In this document: piece after piece, positions 17,049-24,440 of the stretch | Position numbering within the stretch: the stretch's first letter is position 1 | Layout: the number at the start of each line of letters is the position of its first letter | From: a virus | Strand: one strand, 5' to 3' | IMG/VR virus record: IMGVR_UViG_3300037882_002198 | Coordinates: 1-44,999 of that record | DNA: 44,999 nucleotides | Notes under the pieces: generated by a model | Databases searched by the model: none | The model's input: only the letters and a program-made list of their open reading frames with translations | Told to the model about the DNA's origin: nothing | Position numbers and translations under genes: made by a program

Positions 17049-18642
17049 TTATTAACCCATCCCAGTCACTACACTCGTCTTCAGCCGTATAATTATATTC
17101 TTCGTCTCGACCTCGGCCTAGTACGAAATCCCTTCGCTCATCTTCTTGAGTAGGTTGTGGCTTTTTAACAGGCTCTTTTTTACGTAACTCTAAGTCAATC
17201 TCTTTTGCATCTAACGCTTCCCAATTCCACGGAATACTCATGACTGTGTATCTCAAAGCATCGCAAAAATCATCTTTTGCTACGTTCTTCGGCGTTTCCA
17301 TCTGAAGACTTACTAATTCTGTAATTAATTTTTCTAACTCAACATCTTCGTCAAAAATCTGTAGCGCACGCAATTTAAAAAGCGTGTTCATCGTAGTCGT
17401 TCCCCAGTTCTGATCTTTCTCAGCCTTGATAAAACTTTCCCCCGCTCGTGTCGCAAAGGTGTGAAAATCTTTACAATGATAATCATAAACTTGAAGAGTC
17501 ATACGAGTATTGCCCCGAACCTCTCTGTAAATATCTAATAAATCCTTAGCTGTTGTCGTCACTCCGTCCGCTCTACGCCCCTTAACCACGCGCCCAACTG
17601 TATAATCTGGACTAACAGCCACAAACACACACGCTGATGGATGTCCACTACCACCTCCGCCGTAATCCGCGCCTCCAAACCACAACCAGTCACTAGGGAT
17701 CGGGTGTTCCACGCAAACATTCAAATCTCTTCTAAAGCTGTCAAACTTTCTCCCACCAGCCATGACGAACTTTCCTAAAATACGTCTCTGCACCTCTGGA
17801 TCTTGAACTGTTAACGCTAGTTTTTTAAGTGACACTAAATCCACACACGCCTCAACTGCCGCTTGGTTTGTGGGGTCACTACACGCACGCGCCACCGCCC
17901 TGCGAACTTTCTCAAAACTCCACGGAGACTCGCTCCCGTCAATATATTCTAAACAATCAAACAACGTGACTTGCCACTTATCCGCCGTAGGGTAAAGCTC
18001 ATCGCTCCCCTTGCCTTCTAATGTTTTTCTCCACTGCTCTTGTCCTAGCGTCGCTGTAAACACCATTGACAAATATCCATCTGTCGCATTTAACCGCGCT
18101 TGAATCTCCGGCCAATGCGAAAGCGGACACTCCTCATCTAGGAAAATGCAAAATACTGTACCCGTCTGAATATCCGTCACACTCTGAGCATACGTCTTAA
18201 AAATAATCGTCACCCCACTCTTAAAATCTATACAATAAATTTTTCCATTCTTATAGTGCGCTTTCCAACCATAGACTGGGTCGTCTTTCATCTCCCCCTT
18301 TGGTAAAAATAAACTCCACTTAAGCTCAAACTCCTCCGTCGCCACATCCGCTGTCGGGTAGAAATACCAAAACACGTTGGGATCACTAATTCTCTTCGGG
18401 AATAATTCGTCCCACCTAGATTTATCTATAGCCCAGTCTATACACTTACGTATTTGGCTCGAAGACTTAGAGAGCTGATTGCCCGCCGTTAAAAAACACA
18501 TCCTATTTGTAGAAGTAAAATACTCATACGCCCACCTATACCAACGAAACCCGTAAATATGCGGAAGCCCCTCAACTAACTTTATTTTCCTCTGTAAAAG
18601 CTCAAGCTCTAATTGCTTTACTTTCTCTACACTACTTCCCAT
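17032..18642 (-). CDS. terL: Terminase large subunit
   Basis: A ~536-residue packaging motor. The N-terminal ATPase domain contains a P-loop variant (GNQLSKSS, about residues 54-61), a Walker B with catalytic Glu (IFLDEE, about 166-171) and the coupling segment (SMVFTATLGQEQWRK). The C-terminal RNase H-like nuclease shows Asp residues in WFGGADYGGGG, VYDYHC and DDFCDALRYTVM. It starts with ATG at 18642, overlapping the upstream gene by 11 bases; an upstream GTG at 18660 is in frame but has no better ribosome site. It packages DNA into the procapsid through the portal. Confidence 0.9.
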   Translation of the reverse strand: MGSSVEKVKQLELELLQRKIKLVEGLPHIYGFRWYRWAYEYFTSTNRMCFLTAGNQLSKSSSQIRKCIDWAIDKSRWDELFPKRISDPNVFWYFYPTADVATEEFELKWSLFLPKGEMKDDPVYGWKAHYKNGKIYCIDFKSGVTIIFKTYAQSVTDIQTGTVFCIFLDEECPLSHWPEIQARLNATDGYLSMVFTATLGQEQWRKTLEGKGSDELYPTADKWQVTLFDCLEYIDGSESPWSFEKVRRAVARACSDPTNQAAVEACVDLVSLKKLALTVQDPEVQRRILGKFVMAGGRKFDSFRRDLNVCVEHPIPSDWLWFGGADYGGGGSGHPSACVFVAVSPDYTVGRVVKGRRADGVTTTAKDLLDIYREVRGNTRMTLQVYDYHCKDFHTFATRAGESFIKAEKDQNWGTTTMNTLFKLRALQIFDEDVELEKLITELVSLQMETPKNVAKDDFCDALRYTVMSIPWNWEALDAKEIDLELRKKEPVKKPQPTQEDERRDFVLGRGRDEEYNYTAEDECSDWDGLINEFDS

Positions 18643-19675
18643 ACACAGTGCCGTTCCCACGCAGAGCAGTCGAAGAATCGTTATGCGCTAACACCTCAAC
18701 CTCTAAACCCTTTGCCGCCCGCTCTAACTGTTGCGACGTAGGATGCTTCGGCGCTAAACCATACTCCACTAACTTGGCCTTAACATTCTCAAGCTGCCTA
18801 TCAATCTCACTCATGGTGCTACCAATTTGTGGGGCGGGGGTCTGAGAAATATCCGCCGTCACCGAAACATTTTGATTCTGCGAAATCACCCGAGAGTCAA
18901 TTCTCTGAACAATAGCTCCCTTAAGCCGCATATCTAATAGCGCAAAAGCCTTAATGACTACGTCCGCAGCTCTTGGTAGTAAATATCCATCCTCATCCAC
19001 AACCTTCGCAGCTAATATCTCCCGCAAAGTGTTTAACCCCGCGCTATGCGCTTCCTTCAACTGCACCAAGTAATCGGAAGGCGGACAAATTATAAACGCC
19101 AACTTCTCTTGATCCTTAATAATCTTACTGGCAACATGCTCGGAACAAATCCCCGCATAAATCTTCGTAAAATACATCTTTCTTTTTGACTGCCTTGCTG
19201 ATTCATACTCCTGCCATAAACTCATCCGCAATCGGAGAAGAGTTAACGTACATTTTTTCTGAATACTCATCTTTAACTCATGCTCGTCCATCTCTAACAA
19301 ATCCGGACGCTCCGTTATTAATTGCCGAATCCTGTCACTGAACACAATAGCTTCGCTCAATAACTCTAATAACCCAAACTTTCCCTCAATGTTTTTAGTA
19401 ATGGTAGCCTTCGACCGGAGAACATCTTCCGTCTCAATCTCCAAATCATCCACCACGGGATTTAAACGGGGATCTGTCTCTACGAGCTTCACATCTGGAG
19501 CATCTAGCTCTGGATCTTCTTCCATAACCTCCGGCACAAACGAAGCAGTCTCTATTGGAAATTCTGGATAATCAGGGTCGCCAGGGAAAATGGGCTCCGG
19601 AGGTACGTAAGGGGGTTCGGGGCGGGGGGTTTTTGAATCTAATGTTTCGTCGTCGTTTAGAAACTTTTCTTCCAT
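18632..19675 (-). CDS. Terminase small subunit candidate
   Basis: A 347-residue protein encoded immediately before and overlapping the large terminase. The N-terminal 90 residues are Pro/Glu/Asp-rich and likely disordered. The middle (about 100-260) is helical and charged (LLELLSEAIVFSDRIRQLITERPDLLEMDEHELKMSIQKK; ALLDMRLKGAIVQRIDSR), consistent with a DNA-binding oligomer. The C-terminus contains a charged helix (SEIDRQLENVKAKLVEYGL). Position makes it the terminase small subunit candidate, but it is about twice the usual length (P22 gp3: 162). The chosen ATG at 19675 has GGAG seven bases upstream; an in-frame TTG at 19687 overlaps that site and was rejected. Confidence 0.65.
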   Translation of the reverse strand: MEEKFLNDDETLDSKTPRPEPPYVPPEPIFPGDPDYPEFPIETASFVPEVMEEDPELDAPDVKLVETDPRLNPVVDDLEIETEDVLRSKATITKNIEGKFGLLELLSEAIVFSDRIRQLITERPDLLEMDEHELKMSIQKKCTLTLLRLRMSLWQEYESARQSKRKMYFTKIYAGICSEHVASKIIKDQEKLAFIICPPSDYLVQLKEAHSAGLNTLREILAAKVVDEDGYLLPRAADVVIKAFALLDMRLKGAIVQRIDSRVISQNQNVSVTADISQTPAPQIGSTMSEIDRQLENVKAKLVEYGLAPKHPTSQQLERAAKGLEVEVLAHNDSSTALRGNGTVYGK

Positions 19676-19746
19676 GTTTATCTCCAAATTGGTTTATGGA
19701 CCTATGTATTAACGCGGCGCGACTAAGTGTTGCTTTTTGGGCCGGG

Positions 19747-19787
19747 TGGTATATATCTGCGGTGCATTGAACGCACATCATATACCA
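19747..19787 (-). promoter_or_regulatory. Large hairpin in the late-operon leader
   Basis: The arms TGGTATAT (19747-19754) and ATATACCA (19780-19787) pair perfectly; inside them GTGC/GCAC pair around an ATTGAA loop. Outside the arms, after one mismatch, GG/CC pairs extend the stem. It lies just downstream of the predicted late promoter, so the transcript would begin with it. It could be an RNA leader structure affecting transcript elongation or stability, or a protein site on DNA. Confidence 0.55.
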
Positions 19788-19805
19788 ACCCCCCACCGCC
19801 CCGTT

Positions 19806-19834
19806 ATCACATCCAACCTATTAGATCCTGTCAA
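19806..19834 (-). promoter_or_regulatory. Predicted leftward late promoter
   Basis: On the minus strand a perfect TTGACA (19834-19829) is followed after 17 bases by TGTGAT (19811-19806; 4 of 6 matches to the -10 consensus) with start near 19799. This would transcribe terminase, portal and the rest of the late block, giving a leader of about 120 bases with the hairpin inside. A phage factor may be needed because the -10 element is weak. Confidence 0.5.
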
Positions 19835-20016
19835 GTGTATTCAGCCATCTATTATATATTGCATCTGATACAAGACCAACCGAGCCATTCAATCACCTAT
19901 TAATAAACCCCTTATGTTTTTGCAAGCCACTTGATTCATTGGGGATTCGAATATGTAACATAATCAAACTTATCGGATAATACTGCTAAGTTGCTGATAT
20001 CATTAAGGATCGGGGT

Positions 20017-20046
20017 TTGACTGGTTGTTTTGCTTATACTTATATA
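20017..20046 (+). promoter_or_regulatory. Predicted rightward promoter for the small operon
   Basis: TTGACT (20017-20022), an 18-base spacer and TATATA (20041-20046) form a good sigma70-like promoter pointing towards the five small genes at 20333-21539. The transcript leader would be about 280 bases long and cover the AT-rich TTCAACAC repeats. Confidence 0.5.
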
Positions 20047-20124
20047 AGGACAAGGGGTTTAAATGCTATATTTGAGGCATTGACTTTGTAATATAAATAG
20101 CAGATGGGCTTGAAATATTAAAAA

Positions 20125-20243
20125 GTGTTGAAGTTTTTTGAATTGATAAAAAGTTCAACACAAATAAAAACAACAAATAAAATCAAGTAATTAAAACAAA
20201 TAAATCTCAGAATAAAACAAACACTGTAAATAAGTTCAACACT
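20125..20243. repeat. TTCAACAC repeats in AT-rich intergenic DNA
   Basis: Three copies of the octamer TTCAACAC lie in about 120 bases: inverted at 20125-20132 (GTGTTGAA), direct at 20154-20161, and direct at 20235-20242. Between them the sequence is very AT-rich with three ACAAATAAA runs (around 20160, 20174 and 20196). Repeated short motifs plus AT-rich DNA suggest a regulator-binding region or a second origin-like element. The rest of 19676-20332 holds the two promoters and the hairpin; no gene was seen there. Confidence 0.5.
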
Positions 20244-20332
20244 GAAAAAGGTCTCTAGTCTTATATAACACTAAGGCGTTTTGGCATATCGAATGCAATA
20301 CATACTTATATCAACTTAACAAAGGATAAAAA

Positions 20333-20659
20333 ATGAATAAGACAATATACAATAGAAAATTTAATTCTTTAATTAAAAATTTAGATAAAATTATAATCCC
20401 TGATTTTAAATCAGATGTTGTGTGTCTTAACGGAGTACCTGGACACGAGGGTTGTATGGGGTTTACGTACTGGTTTGGAGAACAAGAAATACAAATCATA
20501 CGTAAAGAAAATAACTCTAGTTATTACAGCTCGATTATTGGAATACATTTAGATGAAACAGATGCACTTCACTTACAGGATCAATTAGAAGTAGCCTTAA
20601 GAGACGGGTTTAAAAATATAATCATTCACTCTATAGCTAGCAAAAAAGAGATTAAGTAA
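20333..20659 (+). CDS. Hypothetical protein
   Basis: A 108-residue protein, no recognised family. It is mixed alpha/beta (KIIIPDFKSDVVCLNGVPGHEGCMGFTYWFGEQEIQIIRKENNSSYYSS...). AAAGGAT precedes the ATG. It is the first gene of a rightward operon of five small genes that overlap or abut, consistent with early host-takeover functions, though nothing in the sequence shows this directly. Confidence 0.65.
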   Translation: MNKTIYNRKFNSLIKNLDKIIIPDFKSDVVCLNGVPGHEGCMGFTYWFGEQEIQIIRKENNSSYYSSIIGIHLDETDALHLQDQLEVALRDGFKNIIIHSIASKKEIK

Positions 20660-20859
20660 TGAAAAAGAAAATAACTTATAAACTAATAGGATCAGCATCA
20701 AATGAAGCCAATATGCTTTTGCTGCTTGAAAAATTTTTCTACACGAAAATAGAAATTAAAAATAATGAGATTTACAATGGGAGTGGAAAAATAAACGGAT
20801 GTAGAGTGGTTACAAAGTCGGGTCGAGTACGTTTTGAAATGGAGGTTTTATGTTGTTAG
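20659..20859 (+). CDS. Hypothetical small protein
   Basis: A 66-residue protein, unrecognised. It is basic at the N-terminus (MKKKITYKLIGSASNEANMLLLLEKFFYTKIEIK) and ends in Cys-Cys. Its ATG shares one base with the preceding stop (TAATG), supporting translation in the operon. Confidence 0.55.
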   Translation: MKKKITYKLIGSASNEANMLLLLEKFFYTKIEIKNNEIYNGSGKINGCRVVTKSGRVRFEMEVLCC

Positions 20860-21080
20860 AATTTTCTTTAAAAAAACATTATGGCCGAGTTGATTTGTAT
20901 CCCGCTAATGAAGCTGCTAGGGCTGCTCTTGAAATTAAAAAAATGCAATACGAACCTAAAACAAGAGACCGAATTAAATGTTTATCGGTACAGGAACTAG
21001 ATGTCTTCAAGATGTTAGGTCACGAAGTAAAGGTTTTTCAGGAATATAGTATAGTTGATTTAAAAAAGGCGGCGTTATGA
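20850..21080 (+). CDS. Hypothetical small protein
   Basis: A 76-residue protein with a helix-forming middle (PANEAARAALEIKKMQYEPKTRDRIKCLSVQELDVFKMLGHEVKVFQEY). GGAGG lies just before the ATG. It overlaps the upstream gene by 10 bases and the downstream gene by 4 (ATGA). Function unknown. Confidence 0.6.
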   Translation: MLLEFSLKKHYGRVDLYPANEAARAALEIKKMQYEPKTRDRIKCLSVQELDVFKMLGHEVKVFQEYSIVDLKKAAL

Positions 21081-21274
21081 CTTTAAAACAATGCACCTGT
21101 GGAAAAAAAGTCACAACTAAAAATGCTCTATTAGTCATCAGTGTTGAGTGTTTTTGGCAAGGGGGCTTGCACTTTACTTGTCCAGCGTGCCACTCAAGCC
21201 CTGTAATTTTAAATAAAAACAGAAAAACGAAGTTTATTAAGGGTGTCTTTAAAAAAACAATATTAAGGGGGTAA
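21077..21274 (+). CDS. Small zinc-ribbon-like protein
   Basis: A 65-residue protein with CTCG near the N-terminus (residues 6-9) and CPAC about 33 residues later, the two Cys pairs of a zinc ribbon. The C-terminus is basic (KNRKTKFIKGVFKKT). The ATGA overlap with the preceding stop supports the start. Such small zinc proteins can bind nucleic acid or host RNA polymerase, but no specific target is visible. Confidence 0.6.
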   Translation: MTLKQCTCGKKVTTKNALLVISVECFWQGGLHFTCPACHSSPVILNKNRKTKFIKGVFKKTILRG

Positions 21275-21275
21275 C

Positions 21276-21539
21276 ATGTCTCAATATAAAACGGTATTAT
21301 TTTTGCTTATAACTTCAGCGGTGTTCCAAGGGTGTCAAACTTATAAGGCTCGGGTCGTGGTTCCAGCTCCAGCACTTCGTGAGGTGTTTAGAGGTGGAGC
21401 AATACAGGGCTTAGAAGATAATACAGGTCATTTTTTAGGGATGCCAAACGACTATGACCTGGTTGAACATACTTGCACCAGCAAGCCTATATTTGATTTC
21501 AGAGGTCGATACGTCAAAACATCAGTTAAATGTTGGTAA
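21276..21539 (+). CDS. Phage lipoprotein
   Basis: An 87-residue protein with a short signal peptide (KTVLFLLITSAVFQGC) and a lipobox (VFQGC) at about residues 16-20. The mature part is small, with a pair of Cys near the C-terminus. An early lipoprotein could alter the host envelope, for example against superinfection, but that is speculation. GGGGG lies just before the ATG. Confidence 0.6.
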   Translation: MSQYKTVLFLLITSAVFQGCQTYKARVVVPAPALREVFRGGAIQGLEDNTGHFLGMPNDYDLVEHTCTSKPIFDFRGRYVKTSVKCW

Positions 21540-21557
21540 CTATAATCTGTCTAACAA

Positions 21558-21587
21558 ATAAGCAGCTCAACAATCAGGGCTGCTTAT
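21558..21587. terminator. Hairpin after the small rightward operon
   Basis: A 9-bp perfect stem (ATAAGCAGC/GCTGCTTAT) with a 12-base loop lies 19 bases after the last gene. There is no U tract, so it may be a weak or factor-dependent end or an mRNA-stabilising hairpin. Confidence 0.4.
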
Positions 21588-21683
21588 AAAACTCGCATAT
21601 ATTCTTCCGCGCGCGGCCTGTTAACGCGTAGCAAGAGCCAAAATTGTCACTTTTTGCTTATTAAATATGCAAAAAACACGAAA

Positions 21684-21961
21684 GTAACCAGAAAAGTTAC
21701 CAAAGTAACTGCGACTACTTTTTGTCTAAATAGTTGATTTTATTAATAAATAGTAAAAGTTACCTAGTTACCTTGTTTTTAGGAGGATAAAGACCTCCGC
21801 CAGAAAAAAATAAAAAAATTCTAATTTATTATATATATATATATCTATATAGGGGGATATAAATATATTATTATAGGTAACTGGTAACTTATGGCGTAAC
21901 TATATGATATTATTGAACATTATTGGTTACCACTAAAGTTACCTACAGTTACCAAGTTACC
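21684..21961. other. Putative replication origin: GTTACC iterons and AT-rich core
   Basis: Nine exact GTTACC/GGTAAC hexamers occur at 21696, 21759, 21767, 21876, 21883, 21926, 21938, 21948 and 21956, with further GTAAC relatives at 21684, 21705 and 21896. They flank an AT-rich core with a TATATATATATAT run (about 21811-21870). The region lies between two convergent operons, downstream of the helicase-type ATPase gene, and carries no gene. Clustered iterons beside a meltable AT-rich segment are the classic look of an origin bound by an initiator. The alternative is a centre for a repressor or transcription control. Confidence 0.55.
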
Positions 21962-21963
21962 AC

Positions 21964-21999
21964 CAAAATAAAAACCCCCGATCCACCGGACCGAGGGTT
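21964..21999 (-). terminator. Intrinsic terminator for the primase-helicase operon
   Basis: On the minus strand a 12-bp stem (AACCCTCGGTCC/GGATCGGGGGTT, two G-U pairs) with loop GGT is followed by TTTTTATTTT. It lies 25 bases after the stop of the ATPase gene (22025) and before the iteron region, so it isolates the origin-like DNA from leftward transcription. Confidence 0.8.
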
Positions 22000-22024
22000 C
22001 AACTAACCAACCTAAGTCGCATTA

Positions 22025-23314
22025 TTAAAAAGATTCTTCCCCAACAGTAACCGAAACGACGACCCCTTTTTTGGAGTCACCATCAATCTTAGCAGCAGTT
22101 ATTTTGGCGCCATCAAGTCGCGCTAGGGATTTAACCCAAGATTTATCCCAGGCCGTGCCTTTGAAGTGTTTTTCAAGGTTTGGATTTGCATAAGGTACGA
22201 ACAATTTATCTTTAATAATTTTCATTTCAAACCCACCGAGCCATTTATTTTTAGTTTCTCTGGCTTCTTTGGATTTGATGACTTGCCTAAGGAGCATATT
22301 TTGAGTGTGAGATGGATCAAGTTTCCCTATATCAAAGGCCATGAGTCGTTCTAGGCATTGTCCGGCGTCTGAGTCATCACTAAGGCTTCCGTCGATAGAT
22401 TCGGGGGTTTTGTCTTTCCAGTATGATTTGAGTCGGGCTATGAGGCCGTAGGCGGTATCTGTGGGTTCGGAGGCGAACTTGTTGTCGGTTATGAAGAGTT
22501 CGGTGTCTTTGATTCTAGGTAGGTTTTGGAAGTCATCGGTGTCTAGGTAGGTTTTTAGTCCTCCGAGGAGGGTTCCGTATTGTTGCGCAGTACGGGAGTC
22601 GGTGAAATCTTGGAGGAGGGCTGTCATACAACGTATGTCTTGCTCCATTTTGAAGATCATAAGGGCGTTTAAGGGTCTAGAGCCTTGGTCGGTGTCTTCG
22701 CCTTGGAGCATCCACTCTTTGAGATCAAAGGCGGTTTTCGGGTTAATGACGGCTCTGATATCGGGTTCTAGTTCACTCCACTTTGAGGTGCGGTTTCGTT
22801 TCGACAGTTCGAGGACTGTGAAGCGGGTAGCGTCGGCCTCGCTGAAAGTGGGGAGGTTTATACCTGCGATAAGTCCAGAAAAACAAGCTGTATAAGACAA
22901 ATGCTTCCCCGAGGGTGTGCCCTTAACAACTTCCCCGGCACTACTAGCCAATCTAAAGAGTTTCACGATATTGTAAAAAGCTTTAGGGTCTAGGTTATTA
23001 GTGTCGATTTCATCGAGGATCACGGGAACAGCGTCATATTTTAGGCGCTGGCGGAGCCCCGCCTCTGTAGTCCCTTCCAGCAATAAAGGCACATGCGGTC
23101 TTAAGATTTCGTGAATAAGGTTAATTAAAGTAGTCTTTCCAGCCCCCGCCTCAGCGGTGATAGCAAGATGAGGTCTCCACTCTAAGAGTCCAGAGAACGG
23201 AGATACAATCATCCAACCGAGTAGGAGTTCGTGTTCGAAGGGGTGATTGAAGGCGAACTTTTGGAGGGTGGGTTTTAGGGCTGCTAGATTTGGGGTGAAG
23301 TATTTAGTTTTCAT
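22025..23314 (-). CDS. Primase-type P-loop ATPase/helicase
   Basis: A 429-residue protein. A P-loop (AEAGAGKTT, residues 54-62) is followed by Walker B with acidic pair (PVILDEID, about 97-104). The lead 'GWMIVSPFSGLLEWRPHLAIT' and the motif 'GTTEAGLRQRLKYDAVPVILDEID' match the helicase halves of phage and plasmid primase-helicases (DUF927-like), which normally follow a Toprim or AEP primase in the same chain. The primase here is a separate gene at 27526-28899. It probably unwinds DNA at the fork or origin. Its ATG overlaps the upstream stop by ATGA. Base composition looks more GC-rich than the adjacent small genes. Confidence 0.75.
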   Translation of the reverse strand: MKTKYFTPNLAALKPTLQKFAFNHPFEHELLLGWMIVSPFSGLLEWRPHLAITAEAGAGKTTLINLIHEILRPHVPLLLEGTTEAGLRQRLKYDAVPVILDEIDTNNLDPKAFYNIVKLFRLASSAGEVVKGTPSGKHLSYTACFSGLIAGINLPTFSEADATRFTVLELSKRNRTSKWSELEPDIRAVINPKTAFDLKEWMLQGEDTDQGSRPLNALMIFKMEQDIRCMTALLQDFTDSRTAQQYGTLLGGLKTYLDTDDFQNLPRIKDTELFITDNKFASEPTDTAYGLIARLKSYWKDKTPESIDGSLSDDSDAGQCLERLMAFDIGKLDPSHTQNMLLRQVIKSKEARETKNKWLGGFEMKIIKDKLFVPYANPNLEKHFKGTAWDKSWVKSLARLDGAKITAAKIDGDSKKGVVVSVTVGEESF

Positions 23315-23499
23315 TCACGCCGCCCTTTGTCCCTATCGTCAACTAACCTTAAATGGTCTAGTTTTACTTTTAGCAGCGCCGCGATTGCTTTACCCGCATC
23401 GGCTGCTGCATGTACTTTATAATTTACCGGCTCTTCACTATTTTTTAATGTTTTGATTTGGTCGTGCAAGAACGTCGCTGACGAATTTATCAAATTCAT
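23311..23499 (-). CDS. Hypothetical small protein (62 aa)
   Basis: The chosen start is the ATG at 23499, giving MNLINSSATFLHDQIKTLKN... with an Ala-rich helix (AADAGKAIAALLKVKLDHLRL) and a charged end. The stop overlaps the ATPase start as ATGA, indicating coupling. The same frame extends upstream to 23649 (112 residues), but this part overlaps a longer gene in another frame, so the shorter form is preferred. Confidence 0.55.
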   Translation of the reverse strand: MNLINSSATFLHDQIKTLKNSEEPVNYKVHAAADAGKAIAALLKVKLDHLRLVDDRDKGRRE

Positions 23500-23875
23500 C
23501 GAGTGACATATTTCCTGATTCAACTCGCTTGACGGCGGAAATAATAGCTCTATCCGGGCGGGTTTTATAGTATCTATGTCTTTGGTATTCATTAATTCGC
23601 TCTTTATTTCTTTCCCAGTGTTTTCTTCTGACTTCCCATACTCTTGCATATTCTAAAGTTCCTTTCGTTTTTTTAAGTATCTTTTTTACGTTGCTTCGGT
23701 CTTTAATTTCTTTTTTGTAGTCCGCCAAGGGTTTATGGCCTGCTTTTCTTTTACTAGCCATCTCAAGCTGTCTAACCTTTTCGGCATAATTTACACACAC
23801 CTTCCTAAGAACTTTTCTTTGGAGGCTTCTTTTTAGTTCGTATTCTTTTCTTTTGATTGGGCACTTAAAGGGCAC
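23438..23875 (-). CDS. Hypothetical basic protein with KCPxKRKEYxxK N-terminus
   Basis: A 145-residue Lys/Arg-rich protein starting with GTG. The N-terminal motif (FKCPIKRKEYELKR) is like the lead of many small phage HNH/DNA-binding proteins ('KDPEKRKEYxxK'), and HRYYKTRPDRAIISAVKRVESG is reminiscent, but no HNH Cys or His catalytic pattern was found. It overlaps the upstream gene by 11 bases. Likely binds nucleic acid; function unknown. Confidence 0.55.
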   Translation of the reverse strand: MPFKCPIKRKEYELKRSLQRKVLRKVCVNYAEKVRQLEMASKRKAGHKPLADYKKEIKDRSNVKKILKKTKGTLEYARVWEVRRKHWERNKERINEYQRHRYYKTRPDRAIISAVKRVESGNMSLDEFDKFVSDVLARPNQNIKK

Positions 23876-24035
23876 TTTTTAATTCTCTTTGTTCTTGGAG
23901 CTGCCGCATAGCAGTCCTGGTTAGTTCATTAACTATTTTATCAGCTAGTCTGTCAGCGTGTCTTGCGGCTCGGTCTTGAGCCATACCAGTTTTTACGAAG
24001 TAATCAAAAAACATAAGATACAAGTCATATCTCAT
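23865..24035 (-). CDS. Hypothetical small helical protein (56 aa)
   Basis: A 56-residue product (MRYDLYLMFFDYFVKTGMAQ...) with a long amphipathic helix rich in Ala/Arg (DRAARHADRLADKIVNELTRTAMRQLQEQREL). It overlaps the gene before (by 11) and after (by 11), which fits the overlapping style of this operon. No family recognised. Confidence 0.55.
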   Translation of the reverse strand: MRYDLYLMFFDYFVKTGMAQDRAARHADRLADKIVNELTRTAMRQLQEQRELKSAL

Positions 24036-24126
24036 GAAATAACAACTTGTCTGAATCCCTTAAGTCTGGATATTCCTGCAATAAATCAGCGACTTTTTCT
24101 TTTATTGTTAACAATGATTCTGACAT
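24025..24126 (-). CDS. Hypothetical microprotein (33 aa)
   Basis: A 33-residue acidic helical product (MSESLLTIKEKVADLLQEYP...). Its stop lies inside the start region of the next gene. The ribosome site is weak, so support comes from packing between overlapping genes and lack of alternative coding. Confidence 0.4.
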   Translation of the reverse strand: MSESLLTIKEKVADLLQEYPDLRDSDKLLFHEI

Positions 24127-24128
24127 TT

Positions 24129-24440
24129 TCATAAGTTACCTTTCAGTTTTAACGATTCAGAGTGTTCGTTCATCATTTTCATATTTAACATTCTAATTTG
24201 TGATTCTAGTTCTTTAATTTTATCTTGTGATTCTTTATAAGCTGCATATTCTATGACGTGGACATCAATGTTATTACCGCCGCCCGACAATTGAACAGGC
24301 TTTTGAGATAAAACAGCAAGAGGACTTTCTATTGAGCCGTGCATACCATCATAATATATCCAATATTCTTTCATAATGCTTCCTTTAATTCTTTCATCAT
24401 TTAATTCCCCTTTTATTTTAAGAACAATTGATTTAGTCAT
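24129..24440 (-). CDS. Hypothetical protein
   Basis: A 103-residue product with an ATGA overlap to the gene upstream. A second in-frame ATG (residue 23, MKEYWIYYDG) has AAGGA eight bases upstream and may be the real start, giving about 81 residues. The middle is beta-like (GSIESPLAVLSQKP) and the C-terminus a coiled coil (KESQDKIKELESQIRMLNMKMM). Function unknown. Confidence 0.55.
   Translation of the reverse strand: MTKSIVLKIKGELNDERIKGSIMKEYWIYYDGMHGSIESPLAVLSQKPVQLSGGGNNIDVHVIEYAAYKESQDKIKELESQIRMLNMKMMNEHSESLKLKGNL

Noticed and set aside
20062-20085. Leader peptide MLYLRH after AAGGGG
   Set aside because: The frame has only six codons and no attenuator structure or codon pattern that suggests regulation.
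21607-21616. CCGCGCGCGG palindrome as methylation or attachment site
   Set aside because: It is a short single palindrome in AT-rich DNA, with no second copy or nearby integrase.
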